This document shows positions 7,986 through 15,351 of a stretch of DNA of 64,000 nt, piece by piece. Positions within the stretch are counted from its first letter, which is position 1, and every line of letters begins with the position of its first letter. Under the pieces are notes generated by a model. The model saw nothing but the letters and a program-made list of their open reading frames with translations, was not told where the DNA came from and ran no database searches. This DNA is from UBA1563 sp041671545. Its GTDB lineage: Bacteria > Bacteroidota > Ignavibacteria > Ignavibacteriales > Ignavibacteriaceae. The stretch spans positions 1 to 64,000 of the forward strand of contig JBAZBI010000002.1 in NCBI GenBank assembly GCA_041671545.1, written 5' to 3'. A program made the translations under genes and the position numbers.

Positions 7986-10079
7986 ATGAGCGAAATAATT
8001 TTTGAGATTGAAGAAAAACGAAACGAGATACAGCGTGTGTTATCTTCGCCTCTTTCGTGTTATAAAAAACTCTCTCTGCTGAGCGATTTCTTTTCTCTTT
8101 TACTCTCCACCAACAATAAGAATATTCTGCAAGCTTACAGCGCCGGATTGATCACTCCCTTCTCAAATAATCTTGCTACGTGCGATGTTGCATGCGTTCC
8201 CCCGGAAAAACATAACCTGATAATTGCAGTGGCAGAAGCCATTAATGCTTCCAAAGCGTTTCCCGATGCTGCGGATACTTTACAGCAATCGCTTACTTCA
8301 TTTAATGAAAAGGTAAAAGAACTTACCGCTGTTTTAAATGGTGAAGATGGTTTTGTTTTGGAAAGAAACAATTACCTTTTCCCCTTGGTTGACACGGCAA
8401 ACGATAACAGCGCCCTTTACGGAATGCTCGACTCTATTACTGTTAAAATTCTAAAAGGGAAACAACAAACGTTCCATCTTATCCCAAGTGAAAAGGAAAT
8501 AGAAGCAAGAATAAAAACACAGATAGAAACCTCGTGGAATGTTGCTGTAGCTTATGCAAGAAAATATATCAAGCATATTTCTCCCACCCACGAAGTAATT
8601 GTTTCCTTTGATAAGAGGGTTGGCTTTTATATCGGTGATTCTCTCGGCGTTGCATTAACCCTCGCATATATAAATGAACTTTTTCTTTTTTATAATGCAC
8701 CGCTAACCATTTCTGCAAATGAAGGAAGCTGCTTTACCGGAAGTATTTTGCAGAACGGAGAAATCCCCTCCATTGGTGAGGAGAATATTACAAAGAAAGT
8801 TGAACTTGTTTTTTACTCCAATGTAAAAACATTTGTTCTGCCCAAAGAGGATGAAGCTGCAGCAGAAGAAAAATTGCGTGAACTGAAAAAAAAGTATCCC
8901 AACCGCAACTTAAAACTTATTGCGGTTGCTGATATTGAAGATTTACTTAGCCGCCGCAATGTGGTTGATATTAAGAAACTCTCTCTGTTAAAGCGGACAG
9001 GAAAAACTGTTGTAAGAAATAAAACAATAACAGCTTTGGTAATAACGGTTCTCAGCATGCTCTCTTTCTTCTATTTTTATGAGTATGATGATAACCCGTA
9101 TGGCTATGAAGCAACTGCTTCTGGGTTTAATATAAAAAACCAAAGCGGCAAAGTGTTGTGGACGATAAAGCGCTCTATTGGTTCTGATGAACTAATCAAC
9201 CAAAGTCTATTTGAAACGCATCTAAGGGTTGTTGACCTGAACGGTGATAAAAAGAATGAAGTGATATATTGTTTCGACTCAAATGATGCAGCCGCGGACA
9301 AAAATTTATCGGATGGCGTTGCCTTTTATGATTACAAAGGAAAGGTGTTTAACAGACTTGCCTTTACAAAAACTGTTTATTCTAAACGAGAAATTTTAAC
9401 ACCCCGGTACGCATGGTCATTGTGGGATACATTAACCTTTAATGGAGGGAAGAGTTTACTTTCAAGCGTAAACAATGGAAATTCCTACGCAAGCGCAGCA
9501 TTTATTCTTGACTTAAAGACTCAAAAAATTATCAGTGATACTCTCTGGAACTGCGGGCACATCAATGAAATGAGGCTTTTTGATTTAAATAATGACGGTA
9601 GGAGAGAAATTGCTGGATTAACCCATGATAATGGAAATAAAAGGATTTCATTTTTCAATATAAACTTATCTAAGTTTGCTGGACAACTTCCTTCAACTGA
9701 GGAGTATAGACTTTTGCACATTATACAAGCGGAAGTAACCAACTTGTTCTTGTTTCCAAAAACAGATTATATTGAATCAATTGGACAGGAGACTGCAAAT
9801 TTGATGAGTAGTTTAGCAATTGATAATAACAGCAAGACGCTGCGATTTACAACTTTGGAAAATACGGTAGTAAACATTGGAGGAATTATTTACAACTGGA
9901 ATTACCAAAACAATGATTTTGATGTTGCAATTTCCGGTCGATTCGGAGCAATCAGAGATTCTCTTGTTGCACAGGGTAAGTTGCAAAAGCCATTTACAGA
10001 TACTTGGGAATATAGACAACTCATTCACGATCAAATACTGCGATGGAACGGAAAGGATTTTGTGCCGATTAGGAAATAA
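7986..10079 (+). CDS. Membrane-anchored Lon-like domain fused to FG-GAP-like repeats
   Basis: This 697-residue protein has three parts. Residues 1-~170 are helical and unrecognised. Residues ~195-320 resemble the S16 (Lon) proteolytic domain: YIGDSLGVALTLA with Ser219 where Lon has its nucleophile, TGSILQNGEIPSIG matching Lon's TGEI...VLPIGG, Lys270/271 near the position of the dyad Lys, and FVLPKED. A single membrane helix follows at ~348-365. The rest contains FG-GAP/VCBS-like calcium-binding loops DLNGDKKNE and DLNNDGRRE. The likely topology puts the Lon-like part in the cytoplasm and the repeats outside. A four-codon mini-ORF (7975-7989) overlaps the start codon. No AAA+ module is present. 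Proteolytic activity is plausible but unproven, and I know of no named family with this architecture. Confidence 0.75.
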   Translation: MSEIIFEIEEKRNEIQRVLSSPLSCYKKLSLLSDFFSLLLSTNNKNILQAYSAGLITPFSNNLATCDVACVPPEKHNLIIAVAEAINASKAFPDAADTLQQSLTSFNEKVKELTAVLNGEDGFVLERNNYLFPLVDTANDNSALYGMLDSITVKILKGKQQTFHLIPSEKEIEARIKTQIETSWNVAVAYARKYIKHISPTHEVIVSFDKRVGFYIGDSLGVALTLAYINELFLFYNAPLTISANEGSCFTGSILQNGEIPSIGEENITKKVELVFYSNVKTFVLPKEDEAAAEEKLRELKKKYPNRNLKLIAVADIEDLLSRRNVVDIKKLSLLKRTGKTVVRNKTITALVITVLSMLSFFYFYEYDDNPYGYEATASGFNIKNQSGKVLWTIKRSIGSDELINQSLFETHLRVVDLNGDKKNEVIYCFDSNDAAADKNLSDGVAFYDYKGKVFNRLAFTKTVYSKREILTPRYAWSLWDTLTFNGGKSLLSSVNNGNSYASAAFILDLKTQKIISDTLWNCGHINEMRLFDLNNDGRREIAGLTHDNGNKRISFFNINLSKFAGQLPSTEEYRLLHIIQAEVTNLFLFPKTDYIESIGQETANLMSSLAIDNNSKTLRFTTLENTVVNIGGIIYNWNYQNNDFDVAISGRFGAIRDSLVAQGKLQKPFTDTWEYRQLIHDQILRWNGKDFVPIRK

Positions 10080-10081
10080 AG

Positions 10082-10108
10082 AAAGCCACCGGGTAAATGG
10101 TGGCTTTT
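10082..10108 (+). terminator. Rho-independent terminator
   Basis: AAAGCCACC at 10082-10090 pairs with GGTGGCTTT at 10099-10107 around an 8-base loop, with Ts closing the stem. It sits 2 bases after the stop of the Lon-like gene. Confidence 0.8.
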
Positions 10109-10194
10109 GCAAATGTAAATAATTTTAGAATACATTAAATATAATACCTATATGAACTCTGTGAGTAAGTTTATGGTTTTGAAAGACAAAAAGG

Positions 10195-10920
10195 CTAATC
10201 CTTTATGCAGCGTACTGACATACCATAAGTTTCGTAATCAATGTCCAAATGGGTAACTGCATCGTCGGCTTGTAACCACAAACGGTATGGTTGGTTACCC
10301 ATAGTTGAACTCCACATAAAAGTGTTTATACCTAAATTGGAGAAAGTGCCATCTATTTGACGATAACCTGCTATTAAAGCCGAAAATCCACTCGTGTTCG
10401 TCCCCAGACCGCTTCCTGTCCCCTGTCCGACAGCCTTTAAAGCATTACTGTTACCAGATACCGTTGTGTTTAGAACATCAAACTCTTCTTTGGTCGGTAT
10501 ATGCCATCCGCTTGGACATATGCCCTGAGTGCTTGCAGAAGTACCGTATTGCATAACTTCATTCCATTTATATAATCCTCCATATAAACCGCAATTTGCT
10601 GGATTACTATCGTAACAATATTTCTCAATTATTCCGTTATCACTCATATCTATTGAACTTTGGATCATATCCCCGATCTCCAGATTTTCTTTTAACCAGC
10701 ATTGGCTACCTATTTGCACTGTGTGGTATGTCTTTCCTCCATAATCAATTGTTGAAGTTCCACAAGTAAAGGTTGTCGTAAATGTAATATCAACAATGTC
10801 TTCTAAAATTATTGGAATTGTGCCATTATTTTTAGTTTGAACATTCATCTGCGGTTTGTTTTGTGCAATAATATTTACCGTTAAAAGAATAAAAAATAGA
10901 AAGTAGTTTATCTTTTTCAT
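10195..10920 (-). CDS. FISUMP-domain exported protein
   Basis: This 241-residue protein has a signal peptide (MKKINYFLFFILLTVNIIAQ) and is exported. Residues ~50-241 form a Fibrobacter succinogenes major paralogous (FISUMP) domain, with CGTSTIDYGGKTYHTVQIGSQ, CWLKENL, YGGLYKWNE, ICPSGWHIPT and SVRCIKD. The domain is related to C-type-lectin-like folds and occurs on secreted or cell-surface proteins; its ligands are mostly unknown. Residues ~22-48 repeat the module found at the start of the neighbour at 10939-11394 (N-V-x-TK...I-x-DV/IV-x-ITF). It is the second gene of a two-gene unit, 18 bases after its neighbour. Confidence 0.85.
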   Translation of the reverse strand: MKKINYFLFFILLTVNIIAQNKPQMNVQTKNNGTIPIILEDIVDITFTTTFTCGTSTIDYGGKTYHTVQIGSQCWLKENLEIGDMIQSSIDMSDNGIIEKYCYDSNPANCGLYGGLYKWNEVMQYGTSASTQGICPSGWHIPTKEEFDVLNTTVSGNSNALKAVGQGTGSGLGTNTSGFSALIAGYRQIDGTFSNLGINTFMWSSTMGNQPYRLWLQADDAVTHLDIDYETYGMSVRCIKD

Positions 10921-10938
10921 TATGCTTTTCCTTTAAAG

Positions 10939-11394
10939 TTATTTTATAAAAATCATTTTTTTACTAATTGCCGTAGCGCCAGTTCGGACTTGATAAAGAT
11001 AAGCTCCGCTTGCAACCGTTTGCCCATTTTCGTTTTTACTATCCCAAACAGTTTTGTGGTAACCCGTTCCTTTAAAGCTATTTTCAAGTGTTCGTACTAA
11101 CTTTCCGTTTATATCGAAAATTTTCAGTTCAACATTTCCGGAATTTGGTAATGTGTATTCTATGGTTGTACTTGGGTTAAAAGGATTGGGGTAATTTTGA
11201 AGTAGTGAAAAAGTTTTCAAAGCGTTTTGTAACTTATCCAAATCTTTAACATCGGTAACATTAGCAAAGGTAATCTTGCCAACATCCGATATTGCAAATG
11301 TTTGTGTTCCATCTTTCGTTTTCACGTTCAAATAATATGTTTGTGCAAACGAGAAAGAAACAAAAAAAAGAGCGATTAAAACAGCTCGTATCAT
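10939..11394 (-). CDS. Short secreted protein with T9SS type A sorting domain
   Basis: This 151-residue protein has a signal peptide (MIRAVLIALFFVSFSFA). A short module (residues ~20-45, YYLNVKTKDG...FAISDVGKITF) is followed directly by a C-terminal type A sorting domain: LLQNYPNPFNPSTTIEYTLP, ELKIFDINGKLVRTL, SGAYLYQVRTG and a basic end, KKMIFIK. Such domains direct export by the type IX system and attachment to the cell surface. There is almost no cargo between the two modules, so the gene may be a remnant of a larger secreted protein, or an adaptor for the FISUMP protein encoded downstream. Confidence 0.85.
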   Translation of the reverse strand: MIRAVLIALFFVSFSFAQTYYLNVKTKDGTQTFAISDVGKITFANVTDVKDLDKLQNALKTFSLLQNYPNPFNPSTTIEYTLPNSGNVELKIFDINGKLVRTLENSFKGTGYHKTVWDSKNENGQTVASGAYLYQVRTGATAISKKMIFIK

Positions 11395-11459
11395 TTTAGG
11401 TTCTCCTTGTTGTTTATGTTTTGCGACTTTTGCTTATATCGCGTTATCAATATTTTTTT

Positions 11460-11561
11460 GTAGGGAACGCTCGCGAGCGTTCCGCGCCGAATGACCAAGA
11501 TTTTACAATTTTTACAACTGTTTTGTAAATTAAAAACGGAACGGTCTCGACCGTTCCCTAC
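11460..11561. repeat. 102-bp REP-like element, copy 1
   Basis: It starts GTAGGGAACG and ends CGTTCCCTAC, a perfect 10-bp terminal inverted repeat. The left end is a perfect 20-bp palindrome (GGAACGCTCGCGAGCGTTCC, 11464-11483). The right end is a palindrome with 9-bp arms (GGAACGGTC/GACCGTTCC, 11538-11557). The element is repeated almost unchanged at 11794-11895, and both copies follow a run of Ts. The structure is that of a paired REP (BIME) or tiny MITE. Confidence 0.8.
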
Positions 11562-11793
11562 CGCCGAAAACTATTTTCTTCCGGCTTTTACCAACTCACA
11601 CCTCGACTTCGCCCGATGTGATACATACTTATTTTAATGTCAATTTCTTTTCTACCTGAACTGGATGCCGTTGGAAATTATATTTCTTGTTGCAACATTC
11701 TTTGCGGTTACAGAATTTTCCGCACCGTTAGTATTGTATAGATTGAAAAAATCGTCTCTCCGAAAATGTTTCTGTTTTTTTTATAATTTTTTT

Positions 11794-11895
11794 GTAGGGA
11801 ACGCTCGCGAGCATTCCGTGCCGAATGACCAAGGTTTTACAATTTGTACCACTGTTTTGTTAATTTAAAACGGAACGGTCTCGACCGTTCCCTAC
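11794..11895. repeat. 102-bp REP-like element, copy 2
   Basis: Same length, same orientation and same ends as the copy at 11460-11561; only a handful of substitutions separate them. One of these breaks the left palindrome (GAGCATTCC for GAGCGTTCC). The 232 bases between the copies and the stretch to 12025 hold no convincing gene. Confidence 0.8.
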
Positions 11896-12025
11896 AACCC
11901 GGAAATTAATTGTAAAGACGGGGAATTCCGCCGATGGGGAACCGTTTCTAAGGAGAATACCCTTGAATAAATAATTGGGAATTAATTAACTTGCGTATGA
12001 GAATTTAAAAAAGGAGAACAAGCAA

Positions 12026-12223
12026 ATGAAAATGATCCTTGAAATTGAAAATAAAGAAGATGAGAAAAGAGTTCAGCGGGTTTACCGGTTATTACAGTTG
12101 AATGAAATTGAAATCAGCGATAAAAGAAATAAGATAAAAAATATTCTTAAATCGATTGAACCCAAAAGAAAACGAGTTAAAAAAATCAGCATTCCTTCGC
12201 GAGAAGAAAGAAATGCACGCTAA
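12026..12223 (+). CDS. Small basic protein, probable antitoxin of a broken PIN toxin pair
   Basis: This 65-residue charged protein begins MKMILEIENKEDEKRV and ends in a Lys/Arg-rich tail; it has a good AAGGAG ribosome-binding site. Its last 11 bases overlap the start of a frame that opens with a PIN-domain signature. An overlapping small basic gene ahead of a PIN gene is the usual layout of type II antitoxin-toxin pairs, so it is read as the antitoxin. No DNA-binding fold was recognised in it. Confidence 0.6.
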   Translation: MKMILEIENKEDEKRVQRVYRLLQLNEIEISDKRNKIKNILKSIEPKRKRVKKISIPSREERNAR

Positions 12224-12305
12224 ATCTTTTTTCGATACTAATCTTTGGATATATCTTTTTCTAAAGTCAGAGGATAAAGCTTCTCACACATTTTCCGCAT
12301 TGTGA
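12213..12305 (+). pseudogene. Truncated PIN-domain (VapC-like) toxin remnant
   Basis: The ATG at 12213 opens the frame MHAKSFFDTNLWIYLFLKSE. FDTNLWIYLF is the N-terminal PIN signature, in which the Asp is the first acidic metal ligand of the ribonuclease. The frame stops at 12303-12305 after 30 codons, against about 130 for an intact toxin. A shifted frame continues as KLTIVNPFLTEIHSL to 12350, resembling a later PIN segment, so both a deletion and a frameshift are likely. No other acidic metal ligands remain, so the toxin should be dead. Confidence 0.65.
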
Positions 12306-12364
12306 AAAACTTACCATTGTTAATCCCTTCTTAACGGAAATTCACTCGCTCTAAATTTGAACGT

Positions 12365-12390
12365 TAGAGACATGCCGTGGCATGTCTCTA
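12365..12390. repeat. REP-like palindrome with 12-bp arms
   Basis: TAGAGACATGCC pairs perfectly with GGCATGTCTCTA across a 2-base centre. It belongs to a different sequence family from the other palindromes of the window and lies between the PIN remnant and the next gene. Confidence 0.7.
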
Positions 12391-12434
12391 CAAAAAAAAT
12401 GTTGAAATATTTAAATGTTTAATTAATTTGCGGC

Positions 12435-13427
12435 ATGCAAAATCAATTAACTACTGAGTTGCTTCCAATTTTCGATTTACTGCTGCATGGAAGGATCGGG
12501 CAAAAAGAAACCAACTTTTTTGTAGAGCATTGCTATAAATTGGCGCTCGGCTGCGCTAAACTTCACTTAAATAAAAATCCCCACATTTATTATAGTTCCG
12601 AGATCAAAGCGGCGGACTTAGCTGTTGATGCGGTTGCCGATCTCTTATCTGCGGTAAGTGGAAATCAATTTTCTCAAATAGTCTCTTCCTTTAAAAATTG
12701 GCAGCCGGAAATTACAACCGAAGATGAAGCCGCATTTTTTGTTAATTCGTTGGTCATGCGGAAAGTAAACCAGCAGTACCAGGTTGCTCTTTCTGTATAT
12801 GATCCGTTTTACGCAAAAATTTTACACGCCGTTGATCACTTGGTAAAAAAAGAAAACCTGGTAAAGGATTTTTATCTTGGCGGTTGTTTTATCTGTAAAG
12901 AAAAAATTAAAGATGTTCACGGACTGTTTATAGACGAAGATTCATTCGCTTCTCTTCCGGTTCAACTTTTCAAACAAAGAAAAATTATGCTGCAAAATGT
13001 TCTAACTTTTTTAGAAGAAGAGACGGAATTTTTCCCCGCTATTCCTTTGCATGCGCTTATTCAGAAAATAAAACACATTGATCTTAATCCATATTTATTT
13101 AAGGAGTATGAAGAGGAAACGGTTTCTTTTTTTGCGGATGAATTGATAAAGGCATCGTTACAGAAAACGGTAGATAAGCTTGAGCAATCATACGTGGAGA
13201 AGAAAAAAGTATCGCGTGAAGTCGCAGAGATTTTCAAACGTTCGTTTGCAGAAATGGGAGAAGATTTGAAGGACGGCGGTTTAAAACCGAATCTCTATTA
13301 CTATGTTGAACAAGTATCAAACGAACTTTCAAAAGAAGAATTTCAAACAAAATATCACAACATCTACGAGTATTTGACCAAGTTATTTAAACAAAACATC
13401 GCGGAAAAGCTAAAGCAAACGATGTAA
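12435..13427 (+). CDS. Hypothetical protein, 330 residues
   Basis: The predicted protein is soluble and largely helical, without a signal peptide or membrane segment. I recognise no domain. A single Cys-x-x-Cys (GCFICKEK, about residues 154-157) is present. Residues ~10-120 contain amphipathic helices with KAADLAVDAVADLL, loosely reminiscent of the helices of sigma-factor region 2, but the similarity is too weak to name it. It is followed 88 bases later by another unknown gene on the same strand, and the two may form a unit. Confidence 0.7.
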   Translation: MQNQLTTELLPIFDLLLHGRIGQKETNFFVEHCYKLALGCAKLHLNKNPHIYYSSEIKAADLAVDAVADLLSAVSGNQFSQIVSSFKNWQPEITTEDEAAFFVNSLVMRKVNQQYQVALSVYDPFYAKILHAVDHLVKKENLVKDFYLGGCFICKEKIKDVHGLFIDEDSFASLPVQLFKQRKIMLQNVLTFLEEETEFFPAIPLHALIQKIKHIDLNPYLFKEYEEETVSFFADELIKASLQKTVDKLEQSYVEKKKVSREVAEIFKRSFAEMGEDLKDGGLKPNLYYYVEQVSNELSKEEFQTKYHNIYEYLTKLFKQNIAEKLKQTM

Positions 13428-13515
13428 CGCCGGAAGAATTATCGGAATAATCTCTCCCCTTTTTCGGAGAGAACAAAAGTTCTAACTATAAATAAGAAAG
13501 ACAACACGAATAGAA

Positions 13516-14031
13516 ATGATAACAGAACAAGATATATTTAACTACATTTTTTTCAGAGCTAAAGTTTCTGATGGAAAGATCAACGAAATTGTTACAGATG
13601 AGCAGTACGCACACGCAGTAGAATTTTATAATTCATTAAAATCTGAAACTGAACGGTCTTTAAGCTTTAACGAGAAGAGAAGTCTTGCCGCTAAAATTCC
13701 TTTTTATAAATTTAACGGTGAGTATGAGCTGCTCCCTTTTTCTGTTGGTGACATGGAAAATGGAAAGCGCTTAGCTGCGAGAACAAAAAATAGTGAGGAG
13801 AGCGATTCAGCAATTTCCTTTCTTTCGGAAACAAAAGAACTGTTGTGTAGAATTGTTCCAACACCAACTCAAAAACTTCTTTATTGTTTTTCAATTAATC
13901 AGCAAGAACTGAAAAATTTTAAGCTAACATTTCACCCAAACAAAATAACGTTTGAATGTAAAAGCAACTCCGAGCCCGTAATCATTCCGGCTGAATTAAC
14001 GATAGAGAAAATTTCAATCGAATTTGTGTAG
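13516..14031 (+). CDS. Hypothetical protein, 171 residues
   Basis: The N-terminal ~60 residues are helical (ITEQDIFNYIFFRAK) and the C-terminal ~80 look beta-rich. There is no signal peptide or transmembrane segment, and I recognise no family. It lies on the same strand as the 330-residue unknown gene upstream. A CCCCTCTC-type repeat starts 16 bases after its stop. Confidence 0.65.
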   Translation: MITEQDIFNYIFFRAKVSDGKINEIVTDEQYAHAVEFYNSLKSETERSLSFNEKRSLAAKIPFYKFNGEYELLPFSVGDMENGKRLAARTKNSEESDSAISFLSETKELLCRIVPTPTQKLLYCFSINQQELKNFKLTFHPNKITFECKSNSEPVIIPAELTIEKISIEFV

Positions 14032-14046
14032 GGATCAAGTCTAACC

Positions 14047-14090
14047 AAAGGACACACCCCCAACCCCTCTCAATAGGGGAGAAAGACAAA
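14047..14090 (+). repeat. CCCCTCTC-type dispersed repeat, plus orientation
   Basis: GGACACACCCCCAACCCC is followed by CCCCTCTCAATAGGGGAG and AAAGACAAA. It matches the copy at 7751-7787 and the tail of the partial copy at 7870-7911. Confidence 0.7.
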
Positions 14091-14133
14091 ACAAAAAAAA
14101 GGTTTTTCGGATTTCTAAAAAAAGGAGATAACT

Positions 14134-14544
14134 ATGAGAAGAAAAATAATTCCATACAATCCTCACTTAAAAGAAAAAGCCCGTCACTTGCGCAACAACA
14201 GCACCTTTACGGAAATTATGTTGTGGAATTATCTTAAGGGGAAACAACTAAAAGGATATGATTTTCACCGGCAAAAACCACTCGGTAATTTCATCGTTGA
14301 TTTCTTTTGCAACGAACTAATGCTTGCAATAGAAGTTGACGGCGAAAGTCACCATGGAAACGAAGAGCACGACAGAGAAAGACAAAATAAGATAGAACAA
14401 TTCGGTATTTCGTTTCTCCGTTTTAATGATCTGGAAGTAAGGCATAACTTAGACGGAGTATTGAAAAAGATTGAAGCCTGGATTGAGAGCTATGAAACAA
14501 CACACCCCCGGCCCCTCTCAAGAGGGGAGGAAGACAAAACTTAA
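14134..14544 (+). CDS. DUF559 endonuclease-like protein
   Basis: This 136-residue protein has a strong AAGGAG ribosome-binding site. The DUF559 signature runs from residue ~8: NPHLKEKARHLRNNSTFTE, LWNYLKGKQLKGYDFHRQKPLG, NFIVDFFC, AIEVDGESH and FLRFNDLEV. The fold is that of Vsr mismatch endonucleases, with catalytic acids expected in IVDFF and EVDG. The biological role of stand-alone DUF559 proteins is unknown. The last ~15 residues (THPRPLSRGEEDKT) are encoded by a CCCCTCTC-type repeat, so the native C-terminus was replaced or extended by insertion of the repeat. Confidence 0.85.
   Translation: MRRKIIPYNPHLKEKARHLRNNSTFTEIMLWNYLKGKQLKGYDFHRQKPLGNFIVDFFCNELMLAIEVDGESHHGNEEHDRERQNKIEQFGISFLRFNDLEVRHNLDGVLKKIEAWIESYETTHPRPLSRGEEDKT
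14497..14540 (+). repeat. CCCCTCTC-type repeat forming the 3' end of a gene
   Basis: CACACCCCCGGCCCCTCTC and AGAGGGGAGG are followed by AAGACAAAAC. Translated in the DUF559 frame it supplies the last residues and the stop codon. Confidence 0.75.
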
Positions 14545-14574
14545 AAACATTATTAGACGAGGCAAAACTATTTT

Positions 14575-14613
14575 AAAAGTCTCCTCTCAAGAAAGGATTT
14601 AGGGGTGTGTAAG
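14575..14613 (-). repeat. CCCCTCTC-type repeat, minus orientation
   Basis: AGTCTCCTCTCAAG and GGATTTAGGGGTGTGTAAG parallel the reverse copy at 7681-7719. It ends 6 bases before the convergent lipoprotein gene. Confidence 0.6.
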
Positions 14614-14618
14614 AAAGA

Positions 14619-15293
14619 TTATTTCCTCAACACACCTTCAACTTCTATTTGTTTGAAAATATCTCTTAGCGATTCAAGATAAATTTCTTCAATTTTTACT
14701 TCCGCGGGATAAAAGGGATAGACAAACAGAAAAAGAAAATGCTGCCACTTGGATAGAGAAGCGCTTCGGGTGTAAGAAGCCAATTGTTTTCCCGATGCGT
14801 TTGAAACTTCCGATGTTACAATATAATCCCAGGAAAATCCTGCGGGAAGCAGCGTTGCTGTTCCGTAGGAAAGTAGATCGGCAAGAAAATGTTTTGCAAA
14901 TGAATTTTCTCTTTTAAAAGTGATGTGAATTGTAAAACCAGTTGCTGTTTTAAGACTATCGCGCGTACGGCGGCGCGGCACATCATCAACATCATTTTCA
15001 TTATCTGTAAAAGTTGTGAACGATTGAATGTTGGAAATCTCTTTCATCGATTCACCGAAGATATCGCGGAACCCTCGCCGCGGCTGTACGATCTTCGGAA
15101 CAACATCAAATCCTTTTTCTTGCACAAGATGTGAGAAATAAAAATAAACAGTTACGGGAGCGGCATCGGATCTTTTTACGGCGCTTGCTTTGTACGCTCC
15201 TTCAATATCGGAACGAAATGAGATACAACCATTTAACCCTGCGATCAAGAAAGTCAACAGTAAAATACGAAGCGGACTAAAAAAGTTTTTCAT
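14619..15293 (-). CDS. Lipoprotein of unknown function
   Basis: This 224-residue protein has a lipoprotein signal: a hydrophobic stretch at residues ~9-19 and a lipobox ending LNGC, with Cys23 the lipidated residue. The mature part has a beta-rich centre and a short hydrophobic stretch near residue 190 (FLFLFVYPFYPAEV). No domain was recognised. It lies downstream of the GH97 gene on the same strand, 58 bases away, so it may belong to the same transcript. Confidence 0.75.
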   Translation of the reverse strand: MKNFFSPLRILLLTFLIAGLNGCISFRSDIEGAYKASAVKRSDAAPVTVYFYFSHLVQEKGFDVVPKIVQPRRGFRDIFGESMKEISNIQSFTTFTDNENDVDDVPRRRTRDSLKTATGFTIHITFKRENSFAKHFLADLLSYGTATLLPAGFSWDYIVTSEVSNASGKQLASYTRSASLSKWQHFLFLFVYPFYPAEVKIEEIYLESLRDIFKQIEVEGVLRK

Positions 15294-15351
15294 AACAGTT
15301 TCCTTTTAGATCATTAAATATAATTTCGACAGCTTTTACAAATTGTATCCC

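Noticed and set aside
11665..11868. 67-codon plus-strand frame between the two 102-bp elements
   Set aside because: It runs into the second REP-like element and has no ribosome-binding site or similarity to anything recognised.
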